DNA of 64,000 nt from Amanita rubescens (Eukaryota > Basidiomycota > Agaricomycetes > Agaricales > Amanitaceae), in assembly GCA_015039365.1 (NCBI GenBank), contig WION01000245.1, forward strand, positions 1-64,000. The letters are read 5' to 3'. The number at the start of each line of letters is the position of its first letter. Positions within the stretch are counted from its first letter, which is position 1. Below the pieces are notes generated by a model. The model saw nothing but the letters and a program-made list of their open reading frames with translations. It did no database searches and was not told the origin of the DNA. Position numbers and translations under genes: made by a program. Shown here in pieces: positions 61,507 through 64,000 of the stretch.

Positions 61507-64000
61507 CAATGTCAGAACCTTTTCATCAGGAAACAGCTGCTTCCCCTACCCGACTTGTCCCTGGTTCTTCAGTATGCAGAAATACGGTTCCATGACAGTA
61601 GGACACATCTGATGATGAAAAAATCAAACAATAGCTTGCGCATGAGATCCAGCAAGGTGCAGAGATGACGAGTCTCTATTGTAACGGCTCACAATTGTGC
61701 TCGTCCAAACAAAAGACGGTCAAACATTGTTCCATGTCTTTCTCAACCATAATGGCCCCTCCAATAATTTTGCCAGAGCCTCTCGGTCCACTTCAGGTAC
61801 GTGCCAAGTGAAGAACTGGAGAAGGTTATCGGTGTCCTCCTCCAAAACAATAAGAATGACGTGACGTTCTCCATTCACATCACTGTCATTTCCACGTTTC
61901 TCGGGAATCGGTGCCTACGAGTGAACGGTGCAAGATTCGAGTGTCTCGACGATCCCGACCTGCTTGTTCATTAGCCATGTCGGAGCACCTCGATCACAGC
62001 CTGAAAATACAATTGCATTTACGCGGTCAACAATGAGCGTCACTGATGTTAACCTGGCTTGTGCATACCTTGCATTTCAGCATCAATTCTCATTGGGACA
62101 GGGTTCTCTTTTCTTGAGGAAGAAAAATGGTTCTGCTGAAGGAACGACTGACCCAAATGCATTGTAACGAGTAACGCATAACGTCCAGTTAAAAATAGAA
62201 CAGGCAAACTACGCCAGCTGACGTAGGTCGACCTCCTGTAACTTGCAAGGCCGGCGACAGGCTTATTGATGTGCAGTACAGAAGTGCAGGAGAGACTGGG
62301 AGAGATTTGAGCACAGAACGGTAAGCTCGATCGATGCTCATCGACAATAGCATAGCCAAGGCGATCAAGCCTTTTTTTTTTTGCGATTATCCACGCGAGG
62401 CGCCAGCCTTCCTACTTTCTCAAACCGAATTCTTCCCGAAGCACGAAGCTTGACTGGTGACCTAAATAGGATTTCGGATCGTGCCGGGTGTTGTGCCATA
62501 TTTGTCCAAACGGGCACAACAATTTTCTTCGAGCCTCAATATGCTCAGAGCCCTGCCAGGAAGACTCTGTTTTCGCCGTCTAGGCAGGCTTCCTGCATCA
62601 TGTCATCACATTGCAGTCGGAAGCGCACCCAGAATACCACCCTCCTTCGGGAGCAGGTCCTACCACAACACATCTTTCTCTGCGCGGCCTAATAATTCGC
62701 TCGCGGCCAAGATTTGGTACCGGAAGGATGGCGTTCCAAGGTCCAAACGGGAAGGCGTGCTGTTCTGTGACTACAACATTCCTATAATATGGACCTTACT
62801 TACGACTATCGGCAGTATTTATTGCTTTGTGGGCCTGGGCGACATATAAAGCCGTTAAAGTACACTACGAATCACAGGCAGCTATGAAGTTCCTTCTTCA
62901 TATGTTACAATCCAATGTCGACTGGTCATGTGATCTTTCGACTCCCCGGAGCGCACTCGTGCAATATCGTAACCTCTTCTGTGCAGCGGTTGACAAGGAT
63001 GAGGTGGACCAGCTCGGGGAGGAGTTTGATGATTTAATTAAGAAAATGGATTCTGGGAAGTTCAGTTCGGACCAGATGCAACTTTTTCACCTCGCAGCCA
63101 TGCAGGCATGCTTTATGGTGCAAGCCACTGTGAAGGTTCTCCGGCAATCTCGGGAGGACGAGGTCGTGATGCGCACTTGTAACCTCCGAGATGTGATGTT
63201 CGCACACCTCTATTTCATTCGCCAGGTAGCGGTCGGGGAAAACGTGCAAAAATTTTTAACATCAAATGGAAATGACAGCTAGGACATTGTTGATCGAGTG
63301 CGTTATCAACGTGGCTTAGGCAGAGCATGTTTATACATACATACCTAGAGATACTACCGTTACCCAGATTGTAAATGTATACTCATCAAATGTTATTCCG
63401 AGTCCATCACGGCCCGATCCTTCTGGCCGATACACTTCTTGAACAATCACTAGTCTTAGTCATTGATCATGAAGTTACCGTCGTTTTCACCTTTACTCTG
63501 GCAGTACGAGTCTACGACACTCGCGAAAGAAAGAGATTTGAATGTAAGGCTTGAATACGAGATACGGTTTCATCTTATCTTGGGACTGGCGTCACTGGCC
63601 CAATTATCCGTTGACCAGGCAAGGCACGCTTAAGTTGTGCCAGGTAGAGGCATAGGCTGACGTCGACGATCCAGAGACTTTCCACCGTAACTACCTACTT
63701 CTGACGCAACAATAATGTCGACACTTGAACGTTGAACCTGAGATATCACAATACTAACCTCCGCAACGAGAAAAAAAAGAGTACTTTTGGACTTGATCGT
63801 TGCCACACCCGGGCGCAGAACACGAACTTTATCAAGTCGATCCGCGGTCCAGTGGGGTCAGCAAAGCCCACAATCTTCGCGCATTCAATTACCCCCTACG
63901 TTGCTTCACCAGCCCTGGCCCGAGTAGCCGAGCTTTTTGTATACTACTTTGTCAGTACATACCACACTCACCAAAACGGAAACCAACGTTCCTCTACAGC
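61507..64000. repeat. Tandem duplication, copy 2 (runs to the window edge)
   Basis: It matches 57360-60980 with small indels (for example AATGTATAC-type insertions near 63373). It lacks the inverted-repeat element and one 90 bp unit, and has about 130 bp of its own near 61830-61960. The end may lie beyond the window. Confidence 0.82.
62493..63282 (+). CDS. Orphan mitochondrial-looking membrane protein, copy B
   Basis: Exons 62493-62766 and 62816-63282, 246 aa, at a constant offset of 2901 bp from copy A up to the middle of exon 2. Most substitutions leave the frame intact (for example HYESQAAMKFLLHMLQSNVDW against HILLSHVDW). The C-terminal end differs after GE(N/D)VQK: copy B is six residues shorter overall and ends SNGNDS against ISKEYDS. 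Retention of both frames suggests both copies are, or recently were, functional. Confidence 0.6.

Overview
This is a fungal nuclear sequence, most likely from an Agaricomycete-type basidiomycete. The genes have many short introns (about 45-65 nt, GT-AG). There is an Acr3 arsenite pump, a basidiomycete-style P450, and three Ty3/gypsy chromodomain retrotransposons. I found no prokaryotic features. Gene models were spliced by eye and checked for frame and phase.

Left part (1-13.5 kb). An intact five-exon ACR3 gene (3-1404, minus) has a ~208 bp imperfect tandem repeat upstream. It is followed by a small one-TM orphan (2072-2960) and a 5'-truncated RING gene whose zinc ligands are damaged. Next comes a minus-strand cluster of AAAP-type amino acid transporters: T1 (5530-8098), a decayed copy T1b (4520-5625), T2 (12350-37280) and a partial 3' copy T2b (11063-11822).

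Middle (13.5-36.1 kb). This block of 22,543 bp is a three-layer nest of LTR retrotransposons. The outer element O (259 bp LTRs, minus) sits in intron 7 of T2 with target duplication ACAAC. Element X (452 bp LTRs, plus, duplication TAGAG) sits in the 5' leader of O. Element Y (453 bp LTRs, minus, duplication GAGCT), a relative of X, sits inside the gag of X. All three have intact pol ORFs with a C-terminal chromodomain. All three carry a 12-13 nt sequence just inside the 5' LTR that is complementary to a site in the LTR lying 33 nt downstream of the start of a TATA box, which is the layout of Tf1-type self-priming. X and Y also carry an extra ORF after pol. Its 5' part is overlapped by a second conserved frame, and their gag frames are open and conserved for over 220 codons before the first ATG.

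Right part (36.1-64 kb). The first seven exons of T2 are followed by a DUF7025/AAA ATPase gene (39.1-41.7 kb), an Apd1/Aim32-type 2Fe-2S thioredoxin-like protein (43.6-44.6 kb) and a small secreted orphan (45.2-45.8 kb). An F-box/WD-like gene (46.96-49.04 kb) is divergent from a seven-TM DUF4203-like gene (49.15-51.56 kb). A 12-exon P450 lies at 54.48-56.57 kb. The window ends in a tandem duplication (57.4-64 kb) carrying two copies of an orphan mitochondrial-looking membrane protein. One copy contains a 1,251 bp TA-flanked inverted-repeat element.

The strongest candidates for something undescribed are the overlapping ORF pair downstream of pol and the ATG-less conserved gag extension in elements X and Y.
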